Shown one piece after another: positions 43,444-51,739 of a DNA stretch of 64,000 bases. How positions within the stretch are numbered: the first letter of the stretch is position 1; every line of letters starts with the position of its first letter. The position numbers and the translations under genes were made by a program. Origin of the DNA: Pseudarthrobacter oxydans (GTDB lineage: Bacteria > Actinomycetota > Actinomycetes > Actinomycetales > Micrococcaceae); the NCBI RefSeq assembly GCF_034258515.1, contig NZ_CP139438.1, positions 558,001 to 622,000 on the forward strand, given 5' to 3'. The notes below the pieces were generated by a model. It did no database searches. It saw only the letters and a list, made by a program, of their open reading frames with translations, and was not told the origin of the DNA.

Positions 43444-44505
43444 GTGAGAAATACCCTGGCAACTTTCAGGACCCTGGCAGTATCGGGAGCCCTGGCCCTG
43501 GCGGCACTAGCTGCGCCCGCACCCGCGCTCGCCGTCGGAGAGGGCCCCAACTATGACGGCAACGGCCAGATCACCACATCGAAGCTTGCCACCTACGACC
43601 AGATGGTCTCGTTCCTCAAAGACCAGGACGCCCGCCAGTCCGCCATGGAGCTGGAAGTCATCGGCCAAACGGTGAAAGGCCGGGACATCCACCTGGTCAA
43701 GTACATTTCGGACCCGGCCAAGCCCACCATCCTCTACCTGACGCAGCAGCACGGCAACGAGCAGCTCACCACCGAAGGTGCGCTGGAGTTTGTCAAGCAC
43801 CTTGGCACCGGCAAATCGCAGGATGTCCTGGACGGAGTGAACATCCTCATCGTGCCCATGCTGAACGCGGACGGCGCCATGGGCGATGTGAACTTCCCGC
43901 TGGACGACTACCTGGCCAAGGGCGACCGGAACATGACCCGCTACAACGCGGAGGAGGTTGACCTCAACCGGGACCACGTGGCCAAGGTCCAGCCTGAGAC
44001 CCAGGCGCTGCACAACAACGTGATGCGCAAGTACAACGTGGACTACATGATCGACCTGCACCACCAGGGCACCCGCAGCCAGCGGGACGGTGAACTGGTG
44101 TCGGGGTCCATCCTGTACCCCACCACCCCCAACGCTGATCCGGCCGTGGTGGAAAAGTCCAAGCAGCTGGGCGCCGTGGTGTTCCACAACGTTGATTCCA
44201 CCGGCTGGGGCCACCTGGGCAAGTACGTGGGCGGCAGCGCTGAAACCATCAGCCGCAACGGCATCGCAGTGGAATACGGGATCGCAACACTCCTGTTCGA
44301 GATGCGCGGCATGTCCGACCACTACCTGGACGGCTACGCCCTGGGGCTCCGGAGCAACGGCTACCTGATCAAGCAGACCGTGACCACGCTGACCGCCACC
44401 GCCGCTGCCATTGCTGACGGTTCAATTGCCGACGCCGACACCTCCTTCTGGGACAGCCTCGCCACCCAGGCCTCCCGCCCGGGAGAAGAAGCAGACGACG
44501 AGTAG
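43444..44505 (+). CDS. Secreted M14 zinc carboxypeptidase-like protein
   Basis: The 353-residue protein has a Sec signal (about residues 1-33, ending APALA-V). Its M14 fold has the zinc pair in QQHGNEQLTTEG (H and E) with the third His in MIDLHHQGTRS. NADGAMGDVNFPLDDYL and DLNRDH are further M14 hallmarks. The catalytic Glu is expected near the C-terminal TLLFEMRG. It may trim peptides or wall amino acids outside the cell. The GTG at 43444 was chosen because a clean signal peptide starts there. The C-terminus is acidic. Confidence 0.88.
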   Translation: MRNTLATFRTLAVSGALALAALAAPAPALAVGEGPNYDGNGQITTSKLATYDQMVSFLKDQDARQSAMELEVIGQTVKGRDIHLVKYISDPAKPTILYLTQQHGNEQLTTEGALEFVKHLGTGKSQDVLDGVNILIVPMLNADGAMGDVNFPLDDYLAKGDRNMTRYNAEEVDLNRDHVAKVQPETQALHNNVMRKYNVDYMIDLHHQGTRSQRDGELVSGSILYPTTPNADPAVVEKSKQLGAVVFHNVDSTGWGHLGKYVGGSAETISRNGIAVEYGIATLLFEMRGMSDHYLDGYALGLRSNGYLIKQTVTTLTATAAAIADGSIADADTSFWDSLATQASRPGEEADDE

Positions 44506-44522
44506 CAGCCCACGCTGACAGT

Positions 44523-44575
44523 CCGCCGCGGTCCTTACGCAGGAGCCTTTTACCCTGCAGGAAGGACCGCGGCGG
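44523..44575. terminator. Large hairpin after the M14 peptidase gene
   Basis: CCGCCGCGGTCCTT pairs with AAGGACCGCGGCGG (14-base perfect arms), and the inner loop can fold further (GCAGG/CCTGC). It starts 17 bases past the stop. No T-tract follows directly. Confidence 0.65.
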
Positions 44576-44761
44576 CCAACGAGTGGACAAAGTCCCTCAT
44601 CGGCTAAACTTGGGTGGTAAGAGCCCCGGAACTCTTGCGTCGCTGCACCGCCCCGCGGACCAGCGAAGGCCGGTACGTTCGGGGCATTCTCATGAACGGC
44701 GCTGCGCAGGACCGCCACTCAGTGGCCAACCGGGCAGCCCGAACGAATGGGGGAGGATCCC

Positions 44762-46051
44762 ATGCCAGCAATTGTGATCGTAGGAGCCCAGTGGGGCGAC
44801 GAAGGAAAAGGCAAGGCCACCGATCTCCTGGGCGGCCGTGTTGACTACGTCGTCAAGCCAAACGGCGGCAACAACGCCGGGCACACCGTCGTCGTAGGCG
44901 GTGAAAAGTACGAACTCAAGCTGCTGCCGGCAGGCATTCTCAGCCCCAACGCTGTCCCCATCATCGGTAATGGCTGCGTGGTCAACCTCGAGGCCCTCTT
45001 CCAGGAAATTGACGGCCTGCAGGCCCGCGGGGCCGATACCTCCAAGCTCCGCGTCTCGGCCAACGCCCACCTGGTGGCCCCGTACCACCAGGTGCTGGAC
45101 AAGGTCACCGAACGCTTCCTCGGCAGTCGTGCCATCGGCACCACCGGCCGCGGCATTGGCCCGGCCTATATGGACAAGGTGGCCCGCCTGGGCATCCGCG
45201 TGCAGGACGTCTTCGACGAGTCCATCCTCCGCCAGAAGGTGGAAGGGTCGCTGCGCCAAAAGAATGAACTCCTGGTCAAGGTCTACAACCGCCGCGGCGT
45301 GGTGGTGGACGAGATCGTGGAGTACTTCCTGTCCTTCGCCGAACGGCTCCGCCCGCTGGTCATCGACAGCACGCTGGTCCTGAATTCGGCCTTGGACGAG
45401 GGCAAGGTTGTCCTGATGGAAGGCGGCCAGGCGACGTTCCTGGACGTGGACCACGGGACGTACCCGTTCGTCACCTCCTCCAACCCCACGGCAGGAGGCG
45501 CCTCCGTTGGCTCGGGCATCGGGCCTACCCGCATCTCCCGCTCCATCGGCATCATCAAGGCGTACACCACCCGCGTTGGCGCCGGCCCGTTCCCCACGGA
45601 ACTCTTTGACGAGATGGGCATGTACCTGCAGAAGACGGGCGGCGAGTTCGGCGTCAACACCGGCCGTCCCCGCCGCTGCGGCTGGTACGACGCCGTCCTG
45701 GCCCGCCACGCCTCCCGCGTCAACGGCTTCACGGACTACTTTGTCACCAAGCTGGACGTGCTCACAGGCATCGAGCAGATCCCTGTGTGCGTGGCCTACG
45801 ACGTGGACGGCGTCCGGCACGATGAAATGCCCATGACGCAGACCGAATTCCACCACGCCAAGCCCATCTTCGAGTACTTCGAGGGCTGGACCGAGGACAT
45901 CACCGGCGCCCGTACGTTGGCTGACCTGCCGGAAAACGCGCGTAACTATGTGCTCGCCCTTGAGAAGCTGTCCGGCACGCGCTTCTCCGCAATCGGCGTG
46001 GGACCGGACCGGGACCAGACCATCGTGGTGAACGACCTCATCAACGACTGA
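44762..46051 (+). CDS. purA: Adenylosuccinate synthetase
   Basis: The 429-residue GTPase-like enzyme begins [20 protein letters not shown] (GTP P-loop). It contains [17 protein letters not shown], the family pattern [15 protein letters not shown] and the catalytic His in AGHTVVVGG. It joins IMP and aspartate in AMP synthesis. GGGGAGG precedes the ATG at 44762; a start 15 bases upstream is less likely. A strong terminator follows. Other de novo purine genes (purSQL) occur 9 kb downstream. Confidence 0.97.
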   Translation: MPAIVIVGAQWGDEGKGKATDLLGGRVDYVVKPNGGNNAGHTVVVGGEKYELKLLPAGILSPNAVPIIGNGCVVNLEALFQEIDGLQARGADTSKLRVSANAHLVAPYHQVLDKVTERFLGSRAIGTTGRGIGPAYMDKVARLGIRVQDVFDESILRQKVEGSLRQKNELLVKVYNRRGVVVDEIVEYFLSFAERLRPLVIDSTLVLNSALDEGKVVLMEGGQATFLDVDHGTYPFVTSSNPTAGGASVGSGIGPTRISRSIGIIKAYTTRVGAGPFPTELFDEMGMYLQKTGGEFGVNTGRPRRCGWYDAVLARHASRVNGFTDYFVTKLDVLTGIEQIPVCVAYDVDGVRHDEMPMTQTEFHHAKPIFEYFEGWTEDITGARTLADLPENARNYVLALEKLSGTRFSAIGVGPDRDQTIVVNDLIND

Positions 46052-46071
46052 CCGGGGCAGGAATTACGACG

Positions 46072-46112
46072 GCGGCGGGCCACCCACACGGGTGCCCGCC
46101 GCTTTTGTTTTT
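46072..46112 (+). terminator. Rho-independent terminator of purA
   Basis: GCGGCGGGC pairs with GCCCGCCGC around a CACCCACACGGGT loop that pairs further, followed by TTTTGTTTTT. This is a textbook strong terminator. Confidence 0.9.
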
Positions 46113-46313
46113 CCAAAAGTCCGCCAATTTACACAGGGTTTACGCGGTAGCTCTTGTGGGGCGGGGCACCTGGACGACAGACTTATCAGCACCACGTGAT
46201 GCGATCACCAATTCGTTCGACCAAACCCGCGGGCACAGGCGCAGCGATGTGCATGGACCGGTTCGTGACAAAGACGTCGCTGGACAGGATCCCGCAAACC
46301 GGGAGGATTTATC

Positions 46314-46667
46314 ATGGCCGGAAAGTTCGAAGCTTTTGTTGACTCAGAGTTGTTTTTCAGGTTCAGGCTTCTGGCCCCGGATGGAACGGTGATGGCCGTA
46401 TCCGGGCCCTTTGAGGACAAGTCCGCCCTCGCGGCCGGAATCTCCGCCGTCCGCGAATGCGCGGGCACCGGACTGGTCACCGATCTTTGCCCTGCCGGGG
46501 CGGTCACCAGGCCCGCCCCCGCCGCGGCGCCGGCACCGGTCCCCGCAAAGCCGCAGCCCGACTGCGAAGACCAGCGTGTCCCGGCCAGGACGCACCCTTT
46601 TGCCATCGTTCAGGGGTCCCGCCGGCAGGCAAACCCGCCGCGCTGGACCACGGCAGCAGCCCGCTGA
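46314..46667 (+). CDS. DUF1508 (YegP)-like protein with Pro/Ala tail
   Basis: The 117-residue protein begins with one DUF1508 repeat: MAGKFEAFVDSELFFRFRLL and SGPFEDKSALAAGISAVREC. A Pro/Ala-rich, probably disordered tail follows (about residues 65-117). DUF1508 proteins are small cytoplasmic proteins of unknown role, often with two repeats; here only one is present. GGGAGGA precedes the ATG. Confidence 0.75.
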   Translation: MAGKFEAFVDSELFFRFRLLAPDGTVMAVSGPFEDKSALAAGISAVRECAGTGLVTDLCPAGAVTRPAPAAAPAPVPAKPQPDCEDQRVPARTHPFAIVQGSRRQANPPRWTTAAAR

Positions 46668-46972
46668 ACCTGCAGCCGGGCCGCCGTCGAAAAAAGTTCC
46701 AAAAGTTTTTTCGGAAACGCGTAACCCTTCCGCCCTTCCGGGCGATTACCTCTATGTAGCGCCGGTCTGGAACTTGTCCCCCATCACGTTCCAGGCCGGC
46801 TCTTTCACTTTCCGAGGGCAGGGGCAGCTGCCTTGTGGGACCGGCGGAGTACGCGTGGCGGTCCCGGACGGTGATTACTGAGGGGTAAAGTTGTGCGGGG
46901 AACCGGGCCTTACGCAGGCCGGACAGCTTCTCCGCTCACACGAACCCCTTTTTGACTGAAAGCACTACGTCC
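46668..46972. other. Intergenic region, about 305 bases, upstream of the sigma gene
   Basis: This stretch contains A/T-rich runs unusual for the window (AAAAAAGTTCCAAAAGTTTTTT near 46692-46713) and later GGAAC and GTTCC blocks near 46769-46795. An ECF-type promoter is possible, but I cannot fit a standard spacing. No ORF with protein character is seen. Confidence 0.5.
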
Positions 46973-47524
46973 GTGACTGATGCCCTGACAGACGAGGACC
47001 TGCGGGACGGGCCCGCCGGGGCAGCCGTCTTCAGCCTTGTCTACCGGACGTATGCATCCCAGGTCCTGGGCTACCTGACAGCCCGGGGAGTCGAAGATCC
47101 GGAGGCGGCCATGCAGGAAGTGTTCCTTTCCATCCTGCCGCGCCTCGACTCTGTGCACGGGGGAGCCGCAGGACTCCGCACATTCATTTTTTCGGTGGCC
47201 CACGCCAGGATGGTGGACGACCACCGGCGCCAAAGCCGGATGCCCGCCAAACTGCCGTTTGAGCCGGAGCTGGACCAGCGGGAAGATTCGTCGGCTGAAT
47301 CAGAAGCCCTTGAGCGTATTTCGCCGCAGGAAGTCCTTGGACTGCTTGATTCCTTGCCGCAGGACCAGCGCGACGTACTGTCCCTCCGCCTTGTGGCCGG
47401 ACTTACTGTCGAGCAGGCAGCGGACGCCATGGGCAGGAGCGAGGGGTCCGTGAAGCAGCTCCAGCGCCGGGCGCTCCTCAAGCTGCGGGACCTTGCGGAA
47501 GTGAAGGAGTACCTGAAGCCATGA
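46973..47524 (+). CDS. ECF-type RNA polymerase sigma factor
   Basis: The 183-residue protein has sigma region 2 (VYRTYASQVLGYLTARGVED and TFIFSVAHARMVDDHRRQ). Region 4 (LDSLPQDQRDVLSLRLVAGL, VEQAADAMGRSEGSVKQL) holds the -35 recognition helix. It directs transcription to special promoters under stress. GTG at 46973 was preferred to an in-frame TTG at 46952; neither has a strong Shine-Dalgarno site. The stop overlaps the next ATG (ATGA), so the downstream protein is likely its regulator. Confidence 0.88.
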   Translation: MTDALTDEDLRDGPAGAAVFSLVYRTYASQVLGYLTARGVEDPEAAMQEVFLSILPRLDSVHGGAAGLRTFIFSVAHARMVDDHRRQSRMPAKLPFEPELDQREDSSAESEALERISPQEVLGLLDSLPQDQRDVLSLRLVAGLTVEQAADAMGRSEGSVKQLQRRALLKLRDLAEVKEYLKP

Positions 47525-48411
47525 AACCACAAGCGCGTCACCTCGCCGCCGTTGCGGAGGAGATGCTCCTCGACGCAGGCCTGGCACAGGACGCGGAACT
47601 TCGCCGCGCGCTCCTCGCCATAGGCCAGTTGGCGGACCTGCCTGTGCCGGTTCCATCGGGACGGCTGGCAGCGCTGCTGGGCGCCCCCGTTCATGCGGCA
47701 CTGGATGATGCCCCCGACCGGCGCCGGGATGACACAGCGGACGGCCCGGGTGACGAGCTCGGCAGGCGCCGCCGGCTCCGTTCACACCGTCCGACGATCG
47801 TCGGGTTGGCGCTCGTGGCTGGAATGGGCATGGGTGTGGGTACTGTTGCGGCCAGCCCGGCCGGCTCCGCCCCTGCCGGCAGCCTCTCGATACAGCAGAT
47901 GCTCAAGGACTGGGCGCCGTCCTGGACCATCCGCACGCCCCAGGCCACCACCTCAGGGTTCCTGCAGAAGGGCAATCACGATGACGGCACCGACGTCCCT
48001 GCGCAGCGTGACGCCGGGCTGGCCGGCAACGAAGCCCCGCTGGCCGAGGATTCTCCGCTGGCCCTGCAGTCACAGCGATCCGGGCAGGTTTCCTCGCCTC
48101 AATCGCCCGGGCAGGTCCGGAACGGTTCGGGGGTACCTTCCGGCGTTAACGGACCGGGCCTGGCGAAGAAGGAACCGGGGAAGAACGGCGGCGAGGCCGC
48201 TCAAAACGGCGGGTCAGATGCTGCTTCGCCGGACAGGGCGGACCCGGGCACCGCACCGGATGCAGGCGAAGAAGAATCCGGGCGCGGGGTTGGCCCTGCA
48301 TCCGGAATTCTTGCCGAGTCCGGCCAGCTGGCAGCAGCACAGCGAGGCGCTGATTCCACTGTCGCAAAGGTCCTGCCGGGGGCCAAGTGGCTGGAAAAGT
48401 TCATTCGCTAA
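47521..48411 (+). CDS. Membrane protein coupled to the ECF sigma factor (candidate anti-sigma)
   Basis: The 296-residue protein has about 95 cytoplasmic residues with helical stretches (ARHLAAVAEEMLLDAGL, LRRALLAIGQLADL). One membrane helix follows (about 96-115, VGLALVAGMGMGVGTVAA), then an exported Pro/Ser/Gly-rich region. This matches the topology of anti-sigma factors, but no HxxxCxxC zinc motif is present. Because its start overlaps the sigma stop by four bases, co-production is expected. The anti-sigma role is inference from topology and position. Confidence 0.65.
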   Translation: MKPQARHLAAVAEEMLLDAGLAQDAELRRALLAIGQLADLPVPVPSGRLAALLGAPVHAALDDAPDRRRDDTADGPGDELGRRRRLRSHRPTIVGLALVAGMGMGVGTVAASPAGSAPAGSLSIQQMLKDWAPSWTIRTPQATTSGFLQKGNHDDGTDVPAQRDAGLAGNEAPLAEDSPLALQSQRSGQVSSPQSPGQVRNGSGVPSGVNGPGLAKKEPGKNGGEAAQNGGSDAASPDRADPGTAPDAGEEESGRGVGPASGILAESGQLAAAQRGADSTVAKVLPGAKWLEKFIR

Positions 48412-48471
48412 GCGGTCCCTGGTTGGCGGGGTGTTGGCCTTACCGCCTGCTTCTCCGCGTAGGCTGGGCCC

Positions 48472-48897
48472 ATGGGCCACACTAACGATCCCGCAGTCAT
48501 TGAACGCCTGATGCGCACCAAAGGGCGCTGGGCCATCGTTGGCCTCAGCACCAACGAGTGGCGGGCCGCCTTCGATACCGCGCTGTTCATCAGGGACCGC
48601 CTGGGCATGGAAATCATCCCGGTCAACCTCCCCGGAGACGCCGTCCACGGCGAAACCGGGTACCGCAGCCTCCTGGACATTCCGGCGTCAAAGCAGCCCA
48701 TCGACGTCGTCGACTGCTTTGTTAACTCCCAAAAGGTGGGGGCCGTGGTGGACCAGGCGATCGCGGTGGGAGCAAAAGCAGTGTGGATGCAGCTGGGCGT
48801 CATCGACGAGGCTGCGGCGGAGCGGGCCAAGGCGGCGGGACTGGACGTCGTGATGGACAGCTGCCCGGCCCAGCAGGCCTGGAAGTTCAACCTCTGA
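48472..48897 (+). CDS. CoA-binding domain protein (YccU-like)
   Basis: The 141-residue protein is a single Rossmann CoA-binding domain with RWAIVGLSTNEWRAAFDTALF, MEIIPVNLPG and VDCFVNSQKVGAVVDQAI. It also has the Cys in DVVMDSCPAQQ. These small proteins bind CoA non-covalently and may sense acyl-CoA or CoA level. It is convergent with the dioxygenase gene, 12 bases away. Confidence 0.9.
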   Translation: MGHTNDPAVIERLMRTKGRWAIVGLSTNEWRAAFDTALFIRDRLGMEIIPVNLPGDAVHGETGYRSLLDIPASKQPIDVVDCFVNSQKVGAVVDQAIAVGAKAVWMQLGVIDEAAAERAKAAGLDVVMDSCPAQQAWKFNL

Positions 48898-48909
48898 CAG
48901 GGGAAACTT

Positions 48910-49938
48910 TCAGCCCTTCATGAACTCCGGATAGTGCCGCTCGGTGACGTCCGGGTGCGCGCGCATCCTGCCCTTGAGCATATTGAGGCCGAATGACGAA
49001 AGCAGGGGATTGGCCGGATCATCGGTGATTCCCCTCGCTGCCGCCTTCAGCTCTGGTGGCAGCGGGACAGGATCGATCACGGCATCAAGCCGCGGCGACC
49101 AGAAAAAGGGCACGGAATAGCGGTCCACCCCTGGCGGAGGAGCCTGCACGCGATGGATGGTGGCCGCCAGATACCCTTCCGTGGCCACCTCCAGCATCTC
49201 GCCAAGGTTCACCACCAACGCTCCGGGTACCGGCTCCACAGGAACCCATTCGGTGGCTCCGGGCGGCAGGACCTCCAACCCGCCCACGCCGTCCTGGAGC
49301 AGCAGGGTGACGAACCCGTAGTCGGCGTGCGAGCCCACGCCCTGGTCGCCGGCGGCCTCCACCACTCCTCCCACGTAGTGCACCAGCTTGCCCATCCATG
49401 CCGGCGACCCCTGGAACGGCTCGTCGAAGTAGTCCTCCGGAAGCTGCAGGGAAACGGCGATCGCCCTGAGCAGTTCCATCCCCACACGGGACATCAATTC
49501 CGCCCACGCCATGGCGGCGGGCCGGAGTTCGGGAAAGGATTCGTCAGGCCAGAGGTTGGGGCCCTGCAGGAGCCAGTACGGCTGGTCCACCGGATACTCC
49601 GCTACCGGCGTCCGTTCGGGCGAGTAGTCGATCTGCTCCCGGGCGTCAGCCTTTCCCTGGGTCACTTCGGTGCCCATCCGCGTGTAGCCGCGGAAATGTG
49701 GCGAAAGCCGGTTGTCCAGCTTCATGCGTTCTTCCAGCGGCAAGTCAAAGAACCGCCTGATGACGTCCAGGAGGTGTTCAGCCTGCCCGCTGGCCGCGCC
49801 GTAGCCGGTGATCTGGAAGAAGCCCACGTTATGGGTGGCATAACGCAGCTGCTCGATGAAGTCCGGGTGGAATGACCCGTCGGCCTGCCGCGCCGTCGCC
49901 AGGTCCAGAACAGGTATGGCCCCCTGATCGTGTGACAT
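48910..49938 (-). CDS. 2-oxoglutarate/Fe(II) oxygenase, isopenicillin N synthase-like
   Basis: The 342-residue protein has an N-terminal DIOX_N domain (IPVLDLATARQADGSFHPDF, FFQITGYGA). The Fe(II) facial triad is His204 and Asp206 (GSHADYGF) plus His262 (TIHRVQAP), and the 2OG-binding Arg fits Arg273 (RYSVPFFWS). Members oxidise small molecules such as nucleobases, flavonoids or peptides. The true substrate is unknown; no biosynthetic genes surround it. It is divergent from the MmcQ gene. Confidence 0.92.
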   Translation of the reverse strand: MSHDQGAIPVLDLATARQADGSFHPDFIEQLRYATHNVGFFQITGYGAASGQAEHLLDVIRRFFDLPLEERMKLDNRLSPHFRGYTRMGTEVTQGKADAREQIDYSPERTPVAEYPVDQPYWLLQGPNLWPDESFPELRPAAMAWAELMSRVGMELLRAIAVSLQLPEDYFDEPFQGSPAWMGKLVHYVGGVVEAAGDQGVGSHADYGFVTLLLQDGVGGLEVLPPGATEWVPVEPVPGALVVNLGEMLEVATEGYLAATIHRVQAPPPGVDRYSVPFFWSPRLDAVIDPVPLPPELKAAARGITDDPANPLLSSFGLNMLKGRMRAHPDVTERHYPEFMKG

Positions 49939-49983
49939 CTTCGCAGACTAGCACCGGACGCGATGGCTTTATAGGCTTCCTCC

Positions 49984-50394
49984 ATGGACCCGGACGCTCT
50001 GAGGAAAATCTGCCTCTCCTTCCCCGGCGCGTACGAGGATTATCCGTTCGGGCCTGAGACCGCCGTCTTCAAAGTCCGCGCCGATGTTGCCGGCAACGGC
50101 CGGAACGGGGGCAAGGTTTTCGCGCTCTCCTCAATGGACACGAAGGACGGGTACGTGAACCTCAAGTGCGAGCCGGGCCTGGCGGTTCAGCTCCGCGCCG
50201 CGCACCCTGAAATTAACGGGGCCTGGCACATGAACAAGACCCACTGGAACGGGGTGCAGCTGGACGGGGCATTGCCGGACGGCATGATCAGGGACATGGT
50301 GGAGGACTCCTATGACCTGGTGGTGGCAGGCCTCACCAGGAAGCAGCAGGAACAGCTGGGCTGGGCCCGCCTGGACGGCGCGGATGGGCAGTAA
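49984..50394 (+). CDS. MmcQ/YjbR-family protein
   Basis: The 136-residue protein has the CyaY-like MmcQ/YjbR fold: LRKICLSFPGAYEDYPFGPE, VNLKCEPGLAVQLRAAHPEI and HWNGVQLDGALPDGMI. Families of this type may bind DNA, though the role is not proven. It overlaps the next gene by 11 bases and probably forms one transcript with the two genes that follow. Confidence 0.9.
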   Translation: MDPDALRKICLSFPGAYEDYPFGPETAVFKVRADVAGNGRNGGKVFALSSMDTKDGYVNLKCEPGLAVQLRAAHPEINGAWHMNKTHWNGVQLDGALPDGMIRDMVEDSYDLVVAGLTRKQQEQLGWARLDGADGQ

Positions 50395-50938
50395 GGGCGG
50401 GGCGGCCGGAGCGCTCAACTATCCCGGCATCGGAAGCACGGAGCAGGGCACCGCGCCTGCGGGCTACCCCGCCGTGCTGAAGGAGGTCAGGGTGGGCACG
50501 GGCCTTGCCGTGTACCGGCGCATTGCGGACGGCATCCTGGGCTGGGAGCTGCAGCGGAGGGCAGGGCTCCGCGTCCGTGCCGATTCCCCCGTGGCGGTGC
50601 CCGGGGCGCGGGTGGTGAGCGGCTTCGGCGCCGGGCCCTTCCGGCTGGACGCGCCATGCCAGGTGGTGTGGGTCCGGGCACCGGCCGGGGAGGACATGCC
50701 GCAGTCCGCCGGATTCGGGTACGGAACGCTGCCCGGGCATCCGGCAAGGGGCGAGGAATCCTTCGAGGTGGAAATCAGCGCCCGCGGGGAGGTGTTTCTG
50801 CGGATCCGGGCGTTCAGCAAACCTGCCAACTGGTTCTACGCGGCCGGCGGCATCGTCACGCGGGCGGCGCAGCGCTATGTCACGTCCCGGTACATTGAAG
50901 GGGCACGCACTCTCGCCGCGGAAGGAACACCAACGTGA
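50384..50938 (+). CDS. DUF1990 (UPF0548) family protein
   Basis: The 184-residue protein shows the DUF1990 pattern LNYPGIGSTEQGTAPAGY and YGTLPGHPARGEESFEVE, then an FSKPANWFYAAGG segment near the C-terminus. Function is unknown across the family. ATG at 50384 lies inside the end of the MmcQ gene. Its stop overlaps the next GTG (GTGA), so the three genes look translationally coupled. Confidence 0.9.
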   Translation: MGSKGGAAGALNYPGIGSTEQGTAPAGYPAVLKEVRVGTGLAVYRRIADGILGWELQRRAGLRVRADSPVAVPGARVVSGFGAGPFRLDAPCQVVWVRAPAGEDMPQSAGFGYGTLPGHPARGEESFEVEISARGEVFLRIRAFSKPANWFYAAGGIVTRAAQRYVTSRYIEGARTLAAEGTPT

Positions 50939-51252
50939 TCTTCATTGTCGTTAAGTTCAAGGTCAAGCCTGAATGGTCCGGGCGGTGGCTCGACCTGGTT
51001 GCCGACTTTACCCAAGCCACCAGGGAGGAGCCGGGCAACCTGTGGTTCGACTGGTCCCGCAGCGTGGAGGACCCCAACGAGTTCGTCCTGGTGGAGGCCT
51101 TCAAGGACGACGCCGCCGGAGACCACGTCAACAGCCCGCACTTCAAGCAGGCCATGGCGGACATGCCCCAGGCGCTTGCCGAAACACCCCGGATCATCAG
51201 CCGCCAGCTCGACGGCGAGGGCTGGGACCAGATGGGCGAGCTCGCCATCTAA
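50935..51252 (+). CDS. Antibiotic biosynthesis monooxygenase (ABM)-domain protein
   Basis: The 105-residue protein is a single ABM ferredoxin-like domain: FIVVKFKVKPEWSGRWLDLV, ATREEPGNLWFDWSRSVEDP and the ending MPQALAETPRIISRQLDG. Such dimeric proteins act as quinol monooxygenases or haem-free oxygenases. The GTG overlaps the previous stop by four bases. A 60-base palindrome follows the gene after five bases. Confidence 0.9.
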   Translation: MIFIVVKFKVKPEWSGRWLDLVADFTQATREEPGNLWFDWSRSVEDPNEFVLVEAFKDDAAGDHVNSPHFKQAMADMPQALAETPRIISRQLDGEGWDQMGELAI

Positions 51253-51257
51253 CCTCC

Positions 51258-51317
51258 ATCGATTGCTCCGTACCTGCCGTTCTGGCACTCCTAAACGGCA
51301 GGTACGGAGCACTCGAT
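51258..51317. repeat. 60-base palindromic element, copy 1
   Basis: The two 24-base arms (51258-51281 and 51294-51317) are complementary at 23 of 24 positions and flank a 12-base centre, CTGGCACTCCTA. The arm begins ATCGATTGCTCCGTACC. It ends 11 bases before the DUF503 start and has no T-tract on the plus strand. Two related copies occur at 51627 and 52683. Confidence 0.85.
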
Positions 51318-51328
51318 AGCATGAAGGC

Positions 51329-51622
51329 ATGTGGATCGGCTGGATCGAATTCGACATCCTCCTGGGCGACGTCCAAAGCCTTAAGGAAAAGCGCTCCGTG
51401 ATCAGGCCGCTGCTCGCCGAGATCAGGAGGCGTTTCGACGTCTCGGTTGCCGAGGTGGGTGATCACGACCAGTACCGGCGCTCCCAGGTGGGCGTCGGCC
51501 TGGTGGCAGCAGACCGCGCCCACCTCATTGAGGTGCTGGACGCCGTCGAACGCTTCGTGGCAGCCCGGCCCGAGCTGGAACTGCTCAGTGCCCGGCAGCG
51601 TGACCACCACAGCGAGGACTAA
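51329..51622 (+). CDS. DUF503 (YlxP-like) protein
   Basis: The 97-residue protein has the DUF503 features VQSLKEKRSVIRPLLAEIRR and VAEVGDHDQYRRSQVGVGLV. Family members often lie near ribosome maturation genes in other bacteria, but here the gene lies between two palindromic elements. Function unknown. The ATG is a few bases after copy 1 of the palindrome. Confidence 0.88.
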   Translation: MWIGWIEFDILLGDVQSLKEKRSVIRPLLAEIRRRFDVSVAEVGDHDQYRRSQVGVGLVAADRAHLIEVLDAVERFVAARPELELLSARQRDHHSED

Positions 51623-51626
51623 CCCC

Positions 51627-51686
51627 ATCGACTGCTGAGTACCTGTCGTTTTCACGCGCGAAAACGACAGGTACTCAGCAGTCGAT
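51627..51686. repeat. 60-base palindromic element, copy 2
   Basis: The arms are perfect over 28 bases if the flanking C and G are included (51626-51653 with 51660-51687). The central loop is ACGCGC. The arm begins ATCGACTGCTGAGTACC. It differs from copy 1 mainly by paired changes that keep the stem intact. It lies four bases after the DUF503 stop and 53 bases before the DUF559 start. Confidence 0.9.
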
Positions 51687-51739
51687 GAGGGGTGTGGATA
51701 ACTTCTGCGGCCTGTCCCCGATTCTGGTCTCATGGACCG

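Noticed and set aside
46105..46392. Possible small gene overlapping the purA terminator
   Set aside because: It begins inside the T-tract of a terminator, has no ribosome site and overlaps the DUF1508 gene in another frame.
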